A stretch of 64,000 bases of DNA from Procambarus clarkii (lineage: Eukaryota; Arthropoda; Malacostraca; Decapoda; Cambaridae): NCBI RefSeq assembly GCF_040958095.1, contig NC_091214.1:8726701-8790700 (forward strand). The letters run 5' to 3'. Position 1 is the first letter of the stretch; the number at the start of each line of letters is the position of its first letter. The notes below the pieces were generated by a model that saw nothing but the letters and a program-made list of their open reading frames with translations, had not been told where the DNA came from and ran no database searches. This document shows positions 1-9,235 of the stretch, one piece after another. Position numbers and translations under genes: made by a program.

Positions 1-1160
1 AGGAAGGGCAAGGCATGTCGCGAGATGTCTGCCAGTACAAAATAAGAAACCTTCCATATAAGCGTATAAAATCTTAATTTACATTGTCTTAGGAAGGCAA
101 AGAACGGGATATCATTAAATATACGACGTTCCCGACGACGCTTCGACGCCGCCATCTGCTGGAGTGTACCGTGCCCCAGGCAACGTGGGGGCCACCCCCC
201 TGTCCAGGTCACCTGAATAGGGCAAGTCATGGCACGTGAAGTCTGCAGGTACAAAATAAGGGTATACAATCGGCGTGCATATATAACCATTTTTACATTA
301 AGAGAACGGAGGGAAAGCATAACAAATATAACCTGATAAGTAACGTGAATAAACTGCAAGAGCCAAGCGTAAATACTGTAACCACTGAGGAAACTAAACT
401 GCAAAGCTAAGCATAAACTACTGTAACTACCGATGAAACTAGGCAAAAATGCAGGGCCAGGAGACGTGAAGCTAAAATAAGGGCCCGCGAATACTGCAAA
501 TAGCACATCCTGTCTGACTTTACTTAATAATTCTTAGGAACTCTGCAAATAGCACATCCTGGCTGACTTTACTTAATAATTTACTTAGTAACTCTGCAAC
601 TAGCACTGCCTGTCTGACTTTACTTAATAAATTACTTGGTAACTCTGCAAATAGCACATCCTGGCTGTCTTTACTTGACGTAAGGCAGGGTAAAAGTGGG
701 CAAGCATACTGGACACAGCAACGCAAAAATAAACATGCGACATGAGCAACGCATCAACTGTCGGAGTAAATTAAGGAGGCTGATTGGGAAAGAAAGTCCG
801 AGGTAACCTGAAACAGGAGGCATGTTAGCGCCGAGATGTAGAACATAATTATGAATAGGGCAAGGCATGGCACGTGGTATCTGCAAGTACAAAAAGGGTA
901 TACAATCGGTGTGGATATATAGCCATATTACATTAAGGGAACGGAGGAGATGCATAACAAATATAACCAAATAAGCGACGTGAATAACTGCAAGAGCCAA
1001 TCGAAAGTACTGTAACTACTGAGGAAACTAGGCAAACTGTGCTATTATAACATAATTACAATTAATACAATTATAACATAAATAATTATAAATTGCAAAA
1101 CAAAGTATGCTCAAAATAAAGCTGGACTATAATTCGTTAGAGAAACGGGATTAACACTTG
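1..1160 (-). repeat. Unit P intron-like DNA with large direct repeats
   Basis: No gene is recognisable here. A block beginning 'gggcaaggcatggcacgtg' near 225 and running through 'ataacaaatataacc' to about 370 recurs, diverged, at about 855-1010, roughly 630 bp away, and a weaker copy lies at 1-110. The AT-rich end (about 1040-1160, with 'caaaacaaagtatgctc') is the reverse complement of sequence near 37620-37690. I therefore read this as the far, minus-oriented part of the large repeat whose plus-oriented copy lies at 35376-43192. The short ORFs at 520-726 and 671-1000 lie in repeats and show no domain. Confidence 0.55.
488..676. repeat. ~50-bp tandem array, four units
   Basis: The phrase 'tgcaaatagcacatcc' or a close variant starts at about 496, 544, 595 and 645, each followed by 'tgactttacttaataa'. 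The 'ctgactttact' phrase is also the core of the ~190-bp array at 2540-4060, so this looks like a shortened derivative of that array inside the same large repeat. Confidence 0.7.
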
Positions 1161-1164
1161 TAAG

Positions 1165-1515
1165 TTTCCACAGTCGGTGGCTGTGGAAACGTTCCGGGCT
1201 ACACCGGCAGATGAAACGTCTGGATAAACCAGCGGCCTGGGGGGGGGGCCCCACTGTGGCTTCCGGGCTACCAGGCAGACAACACGTCTGGATAAACCAG
1301 CGGCCTGAAAGACCACATATTTATATGGCCAATGTAAATAAGATACCTGGATAACATCGCCAGCTTAACTCACCACAGGAAGAACGTCGGCTGGACATGA
1401 ACCCCCGAGCGCAGACAGCGAAGACGGCAGCGGCTATGCCAACCTTCGTGGCTACATTGGGCAGACAAAACGTCTGGATAAACCCGCGGCCAGGAAGGCC
1501 GTGTATTTATATGAC
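1165..1515 (-). repeat. Hairpin-forming tandem repeats (~63 bp), block 1
   Basis: Units carry 'ggcagacaaaacgtctgg' followed by 'ataaaccagcggcctgg'. Each has a small inverted repeat (CAGAC...GTCTG around a 5-nt loop). The same unit in reverse complement forms the arrays at 36130-36360 and 37360-37480, which ties this segment to unit P. A run of nine G at about 1240 probably varies in length. Confidence 0.7.
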
Positions 1516-1541
1516 CAATATAAATATAATACCTGTAGAAC

Positions 1542-2037
1542 ATCGTCGGCTTAACTCGTCGCAGGAAGGACGTCGGCTTAACTCATCGCAGGAAGGACGT
1601 CGGCTTAACTCATCGCAGGAAGGACGTCGGCTTAACTCATCGCAGGAAGGACGTCGGCTTAACTCATCGCAGGAAGGACGTCGGCTTAACTCATCGCAGG
1701 AAGGACGTCGGCTTAACTCATCGCAGGAAGGACGTCGGCTTAACTCATCGCAGGATGGACGTCGGCTTAACTCATCGCAGGAAGGACGTCGGCTTAACTC
1801 ATCGCAGGAAGGACGTCGGCTTAACTCATCGCAGGAAGGACGTCGGCTTAACTCATCGCAGGAAGGACGTCGGCTTAACTCATCGCAGGAAGGACGTCGG
1901 CTTAACTCATCGCAGGAAGGACGTCGGCTTAACTCATCGCAGGAAGGACGTCGGCTTAACTCATCGCAGGAAGGACGTCGGCTTAACTCATCGCAGGAAG
2001 GACGTCGGCTTAACTCATCGCAGGAAGGACGTCGGCT
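1542..2037. repeat. 27-bp minisatellite, about 18 copies
   Basis: The unit gaaggacgtcggcttaactc+atcgcag repeats about 18 times with almost no variation (one 'gga'->'tgg' change near 1755). Because 27 is a multiple of 3 and the unit lacks stops in several frames, it produces long ORFs on both strands (9-residue repeats), which I regard as artefacts. The unit is an amplified piece of unit P: a single reverse-complement copy stands at about 37250-37310 ('gacgtccttcctgtgacgag'). The homogeneity indicates recent expansion. Confidence 0.95.
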
Positions 2038-2084
2038 GGGGAGCAGCCCCTGAACGCAGTCAGCTAAGACGGCAGCGGCTGTCA

Positions 2085-2350
2085 ACCTTCCTGGCTACGT
2101 TGGGCAGACTAAACGTCTGAATAAACCAGCGGCCTGGGAAGCAGCAGTATCTTCCGGGCTACACTGAGCAGACAATACGTCTGATAACCAGCGGCCTGGG
2201 AGGCCGCAGTATATTCCTGGCTACACCGAGCAGACAATACGTCTGATAACCAGCGTCCTGGGAGGCCACACATGTCTGGATAAGCCAGCAGCCGGGAGGC
2301 TGCAGAATCTTCTGGGCTACACCGGGCAGACAAAACGACTGTAAAAACGT
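2085..2350 (-). repeat. Hairpin-forming tandem repeats (~63 bp), block 2
   Basis: This block continues the 1165-1515 repeats after the 27-bp array. Phrases such as 'gcagacaatacgtctgataa' and 'ccagcggcctgggaggc' recur at spacings near 63 bp. Each unit retains the inverted CAGAC/GTCTG arms, with a changed loop. Confidence 0.7.
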
Positions 2351-2539
2351 TTACTGGTACTGGTAAACGAAACTGGTACTGTCTAGCGTCAGTACTTAAT
2401 AACTTTGACAAAGTCAAGGAAACAAGTATAAAGGTAAAACAGTAAAATGACATGCACTTAGGCAATGCATAATTAGTAATAAATTGCTGATGGAACTAAT
2501 CAATACGGGTCCGAGATAAACTTAAAGGGAGAGGCATGA

Positions 2540-4060
2540 GGCCCGAAGACAGCATCTAGGACATCCTAGCTGACTTTACTTAAAGGTGAAGCATAAGTTA
2601 AACAATTGTAAACCAGTAAAGTAAAAACATGCAGCAAGGGCAATGTAAAATGCAGGACATTTGCTGAGGGAACTAAACATAAATGCAGGGCCAGAAGAAA
2701 CTTAAAGCAAGAGGCAAGGGGCCCGATCCCGACAACTATCACATCCTAGCTGACTTTACATAATAACTTAAAGGCAAAGCAGAGGTTAAACAAACGAATG
2801 TAAAACCAGCAAAGAAACTAGCAGTTTGACACTGCATAAAATTCATTAATAAATTAAGGAAACTTATGGAAAACAAGTCCATAAAAACTTAAAGCTAGAG
2901 GCCGGAGGCCTGTGAACACAGCAGCTAGCATAACCTAGCTGACTTTACATAATAACTTAAAGGCAATAGCAAAAGTTAAACAAACAAATGTAAAACCAGC
3001 TAAAGAAAACATGCAGCTTGACACTGCATAAAATTCATTAATAAAGGAAAGTTATGGAAAAACAAGTCCATGAAACAAAGCTAGGAGCCAGAGGCCTGAG
3101 ACACTGCAGCTAGCCTAACCTAGCCGACTTTACCTAATAACTTATAGGCAAGCAAAGTTACACAAACCTAAGTGTAAAACCTGCAAAAGAAAACATGCAG
3201 CTTGACACTGCATTAAATTCAATAATAAATTAAGGAAACTTATGGAAAACACAAGTCCAAGAATATTTAAAGCTAGAGGCCGGAGGCCTGGGACACAGCA
3301 GCTAGCAACCTAGCTGATTTTACCTAATAACTTATAGGCAATGACCAAAAGTTAAAACAACCTAAATGTAAAACCAGCTAAAGAAACACGCAGCTTGACA
3401 CTGCATAAAATTCAATAATAAAATGAGGAAACTTATGGAAACAAATCCAGAAAACGAAGCTAGGGGCCAGAGGCCTGTGACACTGCAGCTAGCCTAACCT
3501 AGCTAACTTTACCTACTAACTTAAAGGCAAGGACCAGAAGTTAAAACAAACCTAAATTTAAATCCAGCTAAGGAAACATGCAGCTAAACACTGCATAAAT
3601 TTCAGTAGTAAATAAGGAAACTTGTGGGAAAACAAGTCCACGAAAACAAAGCTAGGGGCCAGAGGCCTGTGACACAGCAGCTAGCCTAACCTAGCTGACT
3701 TTCCCTAATAACTTAAAGGCAACAAGCTAAAGTTAAATAAAACTAAATGTACAACCTGCAAAAGAAACAGGGAGCTTGACACTGCAATAAATTCGTTAAT
3801 AAGTTAAGGAAACTTATGGAAAAACTAGTCCATTAAACTTAAAGCTGGTGGCCAGAGGCCTGTGACTCGGCAGCTAGCCTAACCTAGCTGACTTTACCTA
3901 ATAACTTATAGGCAATAAGCAAAAGTTAAAACAGACCTGAATGAAAAGCCTGCAAAAGAAACATGCAGCTTGCCACCATTAAATTCATTAATAAATTAAG
4001 GAACTTATGAAAATACAAATCCATGAAAATTAAAGCTAGGGGCGAAAGCAAAGGTAAAAT
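2540..4060 (-). repeat. ~190-bp tandem array, about 8 units
   Basis: The phrase 'cctagctgactttac' or a variant occurs near 2560, 2745, 2933, 3119, 3305, 3497, 3690 and 3883, a period of 187-193 bp. Each unit also carries 'atgcagcttgacactgcat', 'ttaaggaaacttatgg' and 'gaggcctg'. Copies differ by scattered substitutions and small indels, so the array is older than the 27-bp one. Related sequence in reverse complement lies at about 36780-39310 ('aagtcagctaggatgtgctag'). No coding potential is seen. Confidence 0.9.
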
Positions 4061-4478
4061 TACAGTAAATATTGTAGCGTGAGGAAACACACCCTGACTA
4101 ACAGTCAGACTGTAAGGAAGGACATATAAAGAACGTAAATAATAAATAACGGCATAACAGAAGTCGCCCAACAGCATACCTCCCGTCGACTGGGTGGGGA
4201 GCTTAAGGACAGGGCTGAGCAGATGGGGAAGGAGAGGGTAGGGGTGGACAGGCCTCCTCCCGAGTGTGGTTCAAATAACAGCCACCTACTGGAGAAAAAC
4301 CCAGTGCCCCATAACACCGAGGGTCACCTTCCCCTCTAGGACCACTGCACCTGCATTTGGTCACCAACGCTGAACCAACAGGCGTGCTTCAGGGCGCGCG
4401 CGCCAACAAAGAGACAAACACTGGTCTGACGCGCCAACACAAACACTGGTCCCGCGCGCCAACAAAACACAAAACTAC
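4061..4478 (-). other. Unit P intron 1, promoter-proximal part (minus)
   Basis: Reading the minus strand from the splice donor at 4478, this is GC-richer DNA with three 'ggcgcgc' phrases spaced about 30-35 bp ('ttggcgcgcgggaccagtgtttg' type, near 4390-4465), then T-rich DNA leading into the ~190-bp array. The small ORFs at 3926-4177 and 4105-4317 show no domain. Confidence 0.4.
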
Positions 4479-4556
4479 CTTAAATGTTGAGAAGGGCAGG
4501 ACGCCCCTAACGGGTCGCTCCGAGTCGTTGTCGCGAGGAACTGTTGTAGGGTCCAT
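4479..4556 (-). CDS. Candidate unit P coding exon 1 (26 codons)
   Basis: Downstream of the TATA box (4676-4683) on the minus strand, the first ATG opens a 26-codon stretch starting Met-Asp-Pro-Thr-Thr-Val and ending Phe-Lys at an AAG|GTAG splice-donor-like junction (4479/4478). The homologous copy at 26709-26786 also has exactly 78 nt between its start and an AAG|GTAG donor, with the second codon Asp and the Arg-Gly...Leu-Pro...Ser...Lys spacing kept. Equal length and phase with diverged sequence suggest a real first coding exon in phase 0. The product is unknown and no domain can be seen in so short a piece. It could instead be a non-coding leader that happens to be open. Confidence 0.4.
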
Positions 4557-4639
4557 GCTGTGAGAACAGTTGAGCGGGCTAAACTTCTGTGTTTACGACT
4601 CGCTGAGCAGCAGTGAGTTTTGCGAGGGCAGCGGCGAGG

Positions 4640-4760
4640 GCAGGCGGAGTGAGGCAGAGCCCCAGTGTGCGCCCGTATTTATACAGGCCCCAAACTGCCC
4701 GCGCAACGCCGCGGGACGCGCTGCGCAATTGTTTCTTTCTCCCCCGCCAGAAAAATCCCC
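4640..4760 (-). promoter_or_regulatory. Unit P core promoter, copy 1 (TATA + initiator)
   Basis: On the minus strand, a TATAAATA box (4683-4676) is followed 30-35 nt downstream by a pyrimidine-rich initiator containing 'ctcactcc' (4653-4646). Upstream lies a conserved block reading 'caattgcgcagcgcg' then 'ggcagtttggggcct' directly before the TATA box. The same arrangement recurs at about 26570-26662 and 42440-42528, so this is a conserved Pol II promoter module of the repeat and not a chance TATA box. Confidence 0.7.
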
Positions 4761-4788
4761 GCTTGCGATCAAGCAGTGACCATATTTG

Positions 4789-5022
4789 TGCTGCTTTTTC
4801 ATCTGTGTTTTCATTTCTTGTTTTCATTCTACTCATTATGCTCAATTAGTATTAAGCTTGTCATTTAATTTTATCATGCCCGAAACGCTTTGCGTAATAG
4901 TGGCTTTAGGCATTGTATGTACTAGCTCTACCTATAAGTCAACCAATCTTTGTAAAAATTTATTGTATGTATGTACCTTACCTAAATAAACATTTTATTT
5001 TATTTTATTTTATTTTATTTTA
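4789..5022 (+). mobile_element. 5'-truncated LINE C tail with (TTTTA)n
   Basis: The segment from 'atatttgtgctgcttttt' through 'gcccgaaacgctttgcgtaa' and 'gtatgtaccttacctaaata' matches the 3' UTR of the jockey/CR1-like LINE seen whole at 43193-48660 and on the minus strand at 17330-19945. It ends in a TTTTA microsatellite (about 4985-5022). Only about 200 bp of 3' UTR was inserted; no coding sequence is left. It abuts the unit P promoter module on the left and an LTR fragment on the right. Confidence 0.85.
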
Positions 5023-5510
5023 CCTTCTACACACAAAATATAATACCCTACACATAGAACATGCGTATGCCAGATATTGAATAATGATGTGCTCAATATA
5101 CTTATCTTGAACAAGACACAGAAATAAGGAAACGAAGAGGAAGGATAGGAGGTTCCTTTCACCACAGCCAGCAACCAGAGAAGACCGCTTCAGTCCAGAT
5201 CAGCTTCCCGCCAGCTGGCTCGTTGCCGGCAGACTGCTCAACTAATAGTACCGCGGCCCTATACCAAGTTTACTCAGGTTTACTTTACAAATGATTAGAG
5301 TATTATTAAACATAGTTGGAGCCTATGTTATTATTTAATAATCAACCCCCAGCTCAGTCTGTAAATGCTCTTTGAGAAACAAGAATAGTCTTACGTCTGG
5401 CAGGGAAGATACAAACAATGACGCATCGGGTTGCGATTCCCTACTCTAATGTAGCTTAATTAGTTAAATTTTGACCTCTGGTTTCCACTGAAGAACCCAG
5501 GGTCGTAACA
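5023..5510 (-). mobile_element. Partial LTR of Gypsy family F
   Basis: On the minus strand this starts TGTTACGACCCTGGGTTCT at 5510, as do the LTRs of the complete element at 28139-35315, and runs through 'cctctggtttccac' and 'cccccagctcag' landmarks to about 5023, where the LINE C tail begins. It is diverged from the young LTRs and closer to the LTRs at 20136-20475 and 27177-28138. No internal region is attached. LINE A coding sequence begins immediately at 5511. Confidence 0.8.
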
Positions 5511-7388
5511 GAAGCAAACCCACAGACAAGACAAACTAAAATTATAATTAAGAACTATAGTATTTATGTTAACGTGGAATTTCTCAAGGACTCTGAAGAG
5601 ATTGTTTGGGTCGAGCGCAACACTGGACCAGGGAGACTGGCCAAAAATCAAGCAATTGCTATGTGGAAGGGAGACCTGCCCCAAGTCATTAAAATACCAG
5701 GCATGAGGGCATGCAAAGTGGAGAGGTATATTGGCAGCCCGTCCTTGTGTGGCAACTGTCAACGGTGGGATCACAGAACGTGGCAATGTGATCGCCCAAT
5801 TAGGTGTGGATGTTGCAGTGGCTCTCACGACACCAAGCAGTGTCTGGCCAAGCTTAAACCGGATAGGGGTGGCGGGGTAATACCTAGATGTGTCAACTGC
5901 AAGCAGCCCCATCATGCCTGGAACAGATGTTGCAGCAAGAGGCCTGACTGGCAGGGCTTGAGAAGGACGCCGACGCAGACAGCAGGTGGACCAGTGAACA
6001 GGGGCGGGAATGGCTCTGTGAACAGTACTAAAGCAAGCCAGGGTCCAGCCTCCAGTAGGCAGACAACAGCCTGGGGTAGTGGTGGAGTGACCCACCACCA
6101 CCCTGCACAGGCCCAACCAGACCCCATTTCTCTCACAAACCCACTTACCTCAACTCCACTCACTAACCCCAACCTTATCTCCCTCACTAACTCCAACCCT
6201 ACCCCACCCAACAACCCCATTCCTGCCTCATCACCCATACCCCCTAACGCCTCCCAGTCAACCAGCCCTTCCGCCTCTCAGGCGACCCTCCCTTCCCCCC
6301 ACCCTACCACTCCCCCTCCCCACTCACCAGCCAACACCTCACTGGGTCCAGATAAAACAATGCCGCCCGATATGGAAGCAATGATTACTCACGTGATAAA
6401 AAATCACCCACTCATGCAAGAACTAATAAGCAAGCAAAATAAACTTGAGAATACCCTATGTACAATCCAGAAGACCCAGGAGGACATACTTCACATTCTG
6501 CAGGGCCTGAACTTGTTTCAGGCGAGTTCAGCAGGTTGCAACTTGGTGCATGAGGATGCAACACGAGCCACGGCACATAACAGCAGACTCGGTGCTATCG
6601 TTGCCCCAGTGAACACACCACCACCAGTGAACACAACACCACCAACAGCACCACCAGTGAACACAACACCACCAACAGCACCACCAGTGAACACAACACC
6701 ACCAACAGCACCACCAGTGAACACAACACCACCAACAGCACCACCAGTGAACACAACACCACCAACAGCACCACCAGTGAACACAACACCACCAACAGCA
6801 CCACCAGTGAACACAACACCACCAACAGCACCACCAGTGAACACAACACCACCAACAGCACCACCAGTGAACACAACACCACCAACAGCACCACCAGTGA
6901 ACACAACACCACCAACAGCACCACCAGTGAACACAACACCACCAGTGAACACAACAGCACCACCAGTGAACACAACACCACCAACAACACCACCAGTGAA
7001 CACAACACCACCAGTGAACACAACAGCACCACCAGTGAACACAACACCACCAGTGAACACAACACCACCAGTGAACACAACACCACCAGTGAACACAACA
7101 CCACCACCAGTGAACACAACACCACCAGTGAACACACCACCACCAGTGAACACAACAGCACCACCAGTGAACACAACGACACTAGTGTACACAACACCAC
7201 TGGCACCCATACAAACAGTACCACCAGCACATGACGGTGGTGCAACACCACATACAACAACACCAGTGAACACACTCTCACCAGCAACAACACCGCACAC
7301 AGTACATCTGATGACCAACACCTCCACGATGGATAACCACGGTGAAGAAAGTCTCACTATCCTACAATGGAACTGCAATGACATTCAC
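5511..7388 (+). pseudogene. LINE A Gag-like region (zinc knuckles, Pro/Thr linker)
   Basis: The 5' part of LINE A is open from 5511 to a stop at 7398-7400; its true start is lost because an LTR fragment abuts at 5510. Two or three CCHC/CCHC-like zinc knuckles lie near residues 58-120 of the 5574 reading ('CGNCQRWDH', 'CGCCSGSHDTKQC', 'CVNCKQPHHAWNRCC'). A Ser/Pro/Thr-rich stretch, a short coiled-coil-like segment (about 264-310) and a long VNTTPPTAP repeat follow. The frame then runs without a stop into 'SLTILQWNCNDIHNK', the usual start of an APE-type endonuclease, so Gag and Pol appear to share one frame. Gag knuckles of this type bind the element's RNA in the RNP. The frame is lost near 7390. 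Confidence 0.85.
6605..7200 (+). repeat. 30-bp coding repeat (PPVNTTPPTA) in LINE A
   Basis: About ten near-perfect 30-bp units (6605-6940; successive 60-base lines from 6661 to 6900 are identical) are followed by irregular 18-27 bp derivatives. In frame they encode a Pro/Thr/Val/Asn-rich linker between the Gag knuckles and the endonuclease. The long antisense ORFs over this block are shadows of the repeat. Confidence 0.95.
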
Positions 7389-8751
7389 AATAAATATTAA
7401 TGACATCATACAATACACTCGTGAACACCAAACTGATGTCATAGTGCTACAGGAGACGATGGTAGGTGATGACTTCAACCCAAGGTTCAGCGGTTATCGC
7501 AAGTTCTACCCTGCCCCATGGGGAAAGAAAACGGGGTCTCATCACTTTTGTAAATAACAACATTCCCGCACAGATTATTGATGACCTGCACATGGGGGAT
7601 GAGTTTGAATCACTGGGAGTAACCCTTTACTTAAACAATAATGCTCTACATATAATCAACCTATATGTGCCACAGAGTAAACTTGACCTTGACACACTGC
7701 CTGAATTTGTTAATGAAGAACCTACCCTGCTGGTCGGTGACCTGAATGCCAGACACCCACACTTTGGTGCCAACTGTCAACAGCCCAATGTCAATGGACG
7801 GAAACTGTCACTCTTTGTCAGGGGAAGTGAAAACCTTAGAGTCCTGGGTGATGAACAGCCAACTCACCTCAGAGGAGGAAGACTAGACCACTCCTGCTGA
7901 ATGCACAGGACACGGATGCCAGTACACACATTGTGCACAGTTTATGTAGTGACCACTGGGCACTAATTACCACCGTCGACATGAGCAAGAGAAAGAAAGA
8001 GACACATAAAAGAAAAAGGTTATCACTCGGACCAGATATGAGGCCGTACTTCATAAACAGGATGAGTGACTGGTTCACGGAATACCAAATCCCAGAAGAC
8101 ATTGACACATTTGTTGATGACCTTAATCACCAAATTGAGAGCTGTCTAAGAGTTCCGCGCCGTACACCTGGGCGAAGTAACCCTCAGAGGAAGAAAATAA
8201 AATGGTATGAGAATGACTACATAAAGATGCTTAACGCAAATGTACGAGACATGAGTAGCGAGTACCGGAGACATCCCACTGAAAGTAACCAAGAGTTGTT
8301 TAAAACTGTGTGTCAAGTAGCCAGGGAAGAGAAGATTAAAGAGCGGGAAAGACAATGGCTTGAGTTCACTAGCTCTATTGGACGGGAAACATCTGCAAGA
8401 CAAGTGTGGTCAAAAATTCAGATAGCTAAGGGTGGCAGAGCCCGGCCTGCGGCTCACAAAGACCCCCAGGGTAAGGGTGAGGAACTAATTCACAAGTGGA
8501 GTGATGCAGCATCCTCCTCCTCCCTCCCTGCAGAAATCAGCAGGGAACAGCTCCTGCGACATGATGACAGAAGAATTAGGATAACAAGAGCACTGTCTAG
8601 TGATGACGAGTATGGGGAACCAATTACAGCCCAAGAAGTAAGGGGCGCTATGAAAAAGGGTAAAAGTACAGCACCTGGTGAAGATGGCGTCACCTACGAC
8701 ATACTCAATGCACTGTGTGAAGTGTCTGGGAATCCACTACTCCACCTGTTT
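7389..8751 (+). pseudogene. LINE A endonuclease and start of RT (broken)
   Basis: The APE-type endonuclease continues in shifting frames: 'VIVLQETMV' (about 7440), 'INLYVPQ', 'LLVGDLNARHPHFG' (about 7730-7765) and 'SDHWAL' (about 7940-7965). Frameshifts are needed near 7390, 7530 and 7895. A linker with 'GDEL..W' type spacing and 'KKGKSTAPGEDGVTYDIL' (about 8650-8705, the N-terminal RT block) follows. The reading is cut at 8751 within 'NPLLHLF' by insertion of LINE B and resumes at 15044 with 'NKSFLSG'. The frameshifts make it a dead copy. Confidence 0.9.
8738..8751. repeat. Target-site duplication of LINE B (left)
   Basis: 'tactccacctgttt' here is repeated at 15030-15043 immediately after LINE B's TTAC-type tail (the first t is ambiguous with the tail, so 13-14 bp). 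Removing 8752-15043 restores an uninterrupted LINE A RT reading. Confidence 0.95.
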
Positions 8752-9235
8752 CCCCCTCCCCATCCGGCCCGTTGGCGTCGTGAGGGGGCTTGGTGGACGG
8801 CTGCCGGAGTGTGATGCTCCGTTGGGCAGTCCTCTGTCCTTTTCTGGCCTTGCACTCCTGCTGCTGTCTTCTCCAATTGTGCCGGATCGCTTTTCCTTTT
8901 CCTTATGTTTCGTTTTTCTCCCCCCTCTTCTCCTATCTGCTTGTCGTTTCCTGCCGACCTTTTGCTTGTTTTGGATTATTTCTTTGGACTTCTATTTTGA
9001 CGCCCGGGTGCTTGAGGAGGCATACTCTTGCACCCGTAGAACTGTAGTACCCAACGTCTCGAGCGAGGGGAACCTTTTATTGTCAATCCCCCTTTCGTCG
9101 CTGAACCCGATCTCGACGGACTGACGGTTCTTAAGGTGGCGTTTGTGGGGCGTATACTCACGATGCACCCCTAGGGGGCCCCGGCATGATCGGCGATAGC
9201 TTCCTGTTGGGTGTCCTGCCTCTAATTGTGGCTCC

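Noticed and set aside
1542..2037. Possible CRISPR-like array
   Set aside because: Units are directly contiguous 27-bp copies without unique spacers, and the genome is eukaryotic.
1397..2120. Long repetitive ORFs on both strands (RRLNSSQEG-, RRPSCDELS- and RRKDVGLTH-type repeats)
   Set aside because: They arise because the 27-bp unit has no stop in several frames; overlapping readings on both strands cannot all be genes and none has a flanking domain.
6518..7384. Antisense ORFs (VFTGGAVG / CSLVVLL repeats) over the LINE A linker
   Set aside because: Mirror readings of the 30-bp Pro/Thr coding repeat; no independent support.
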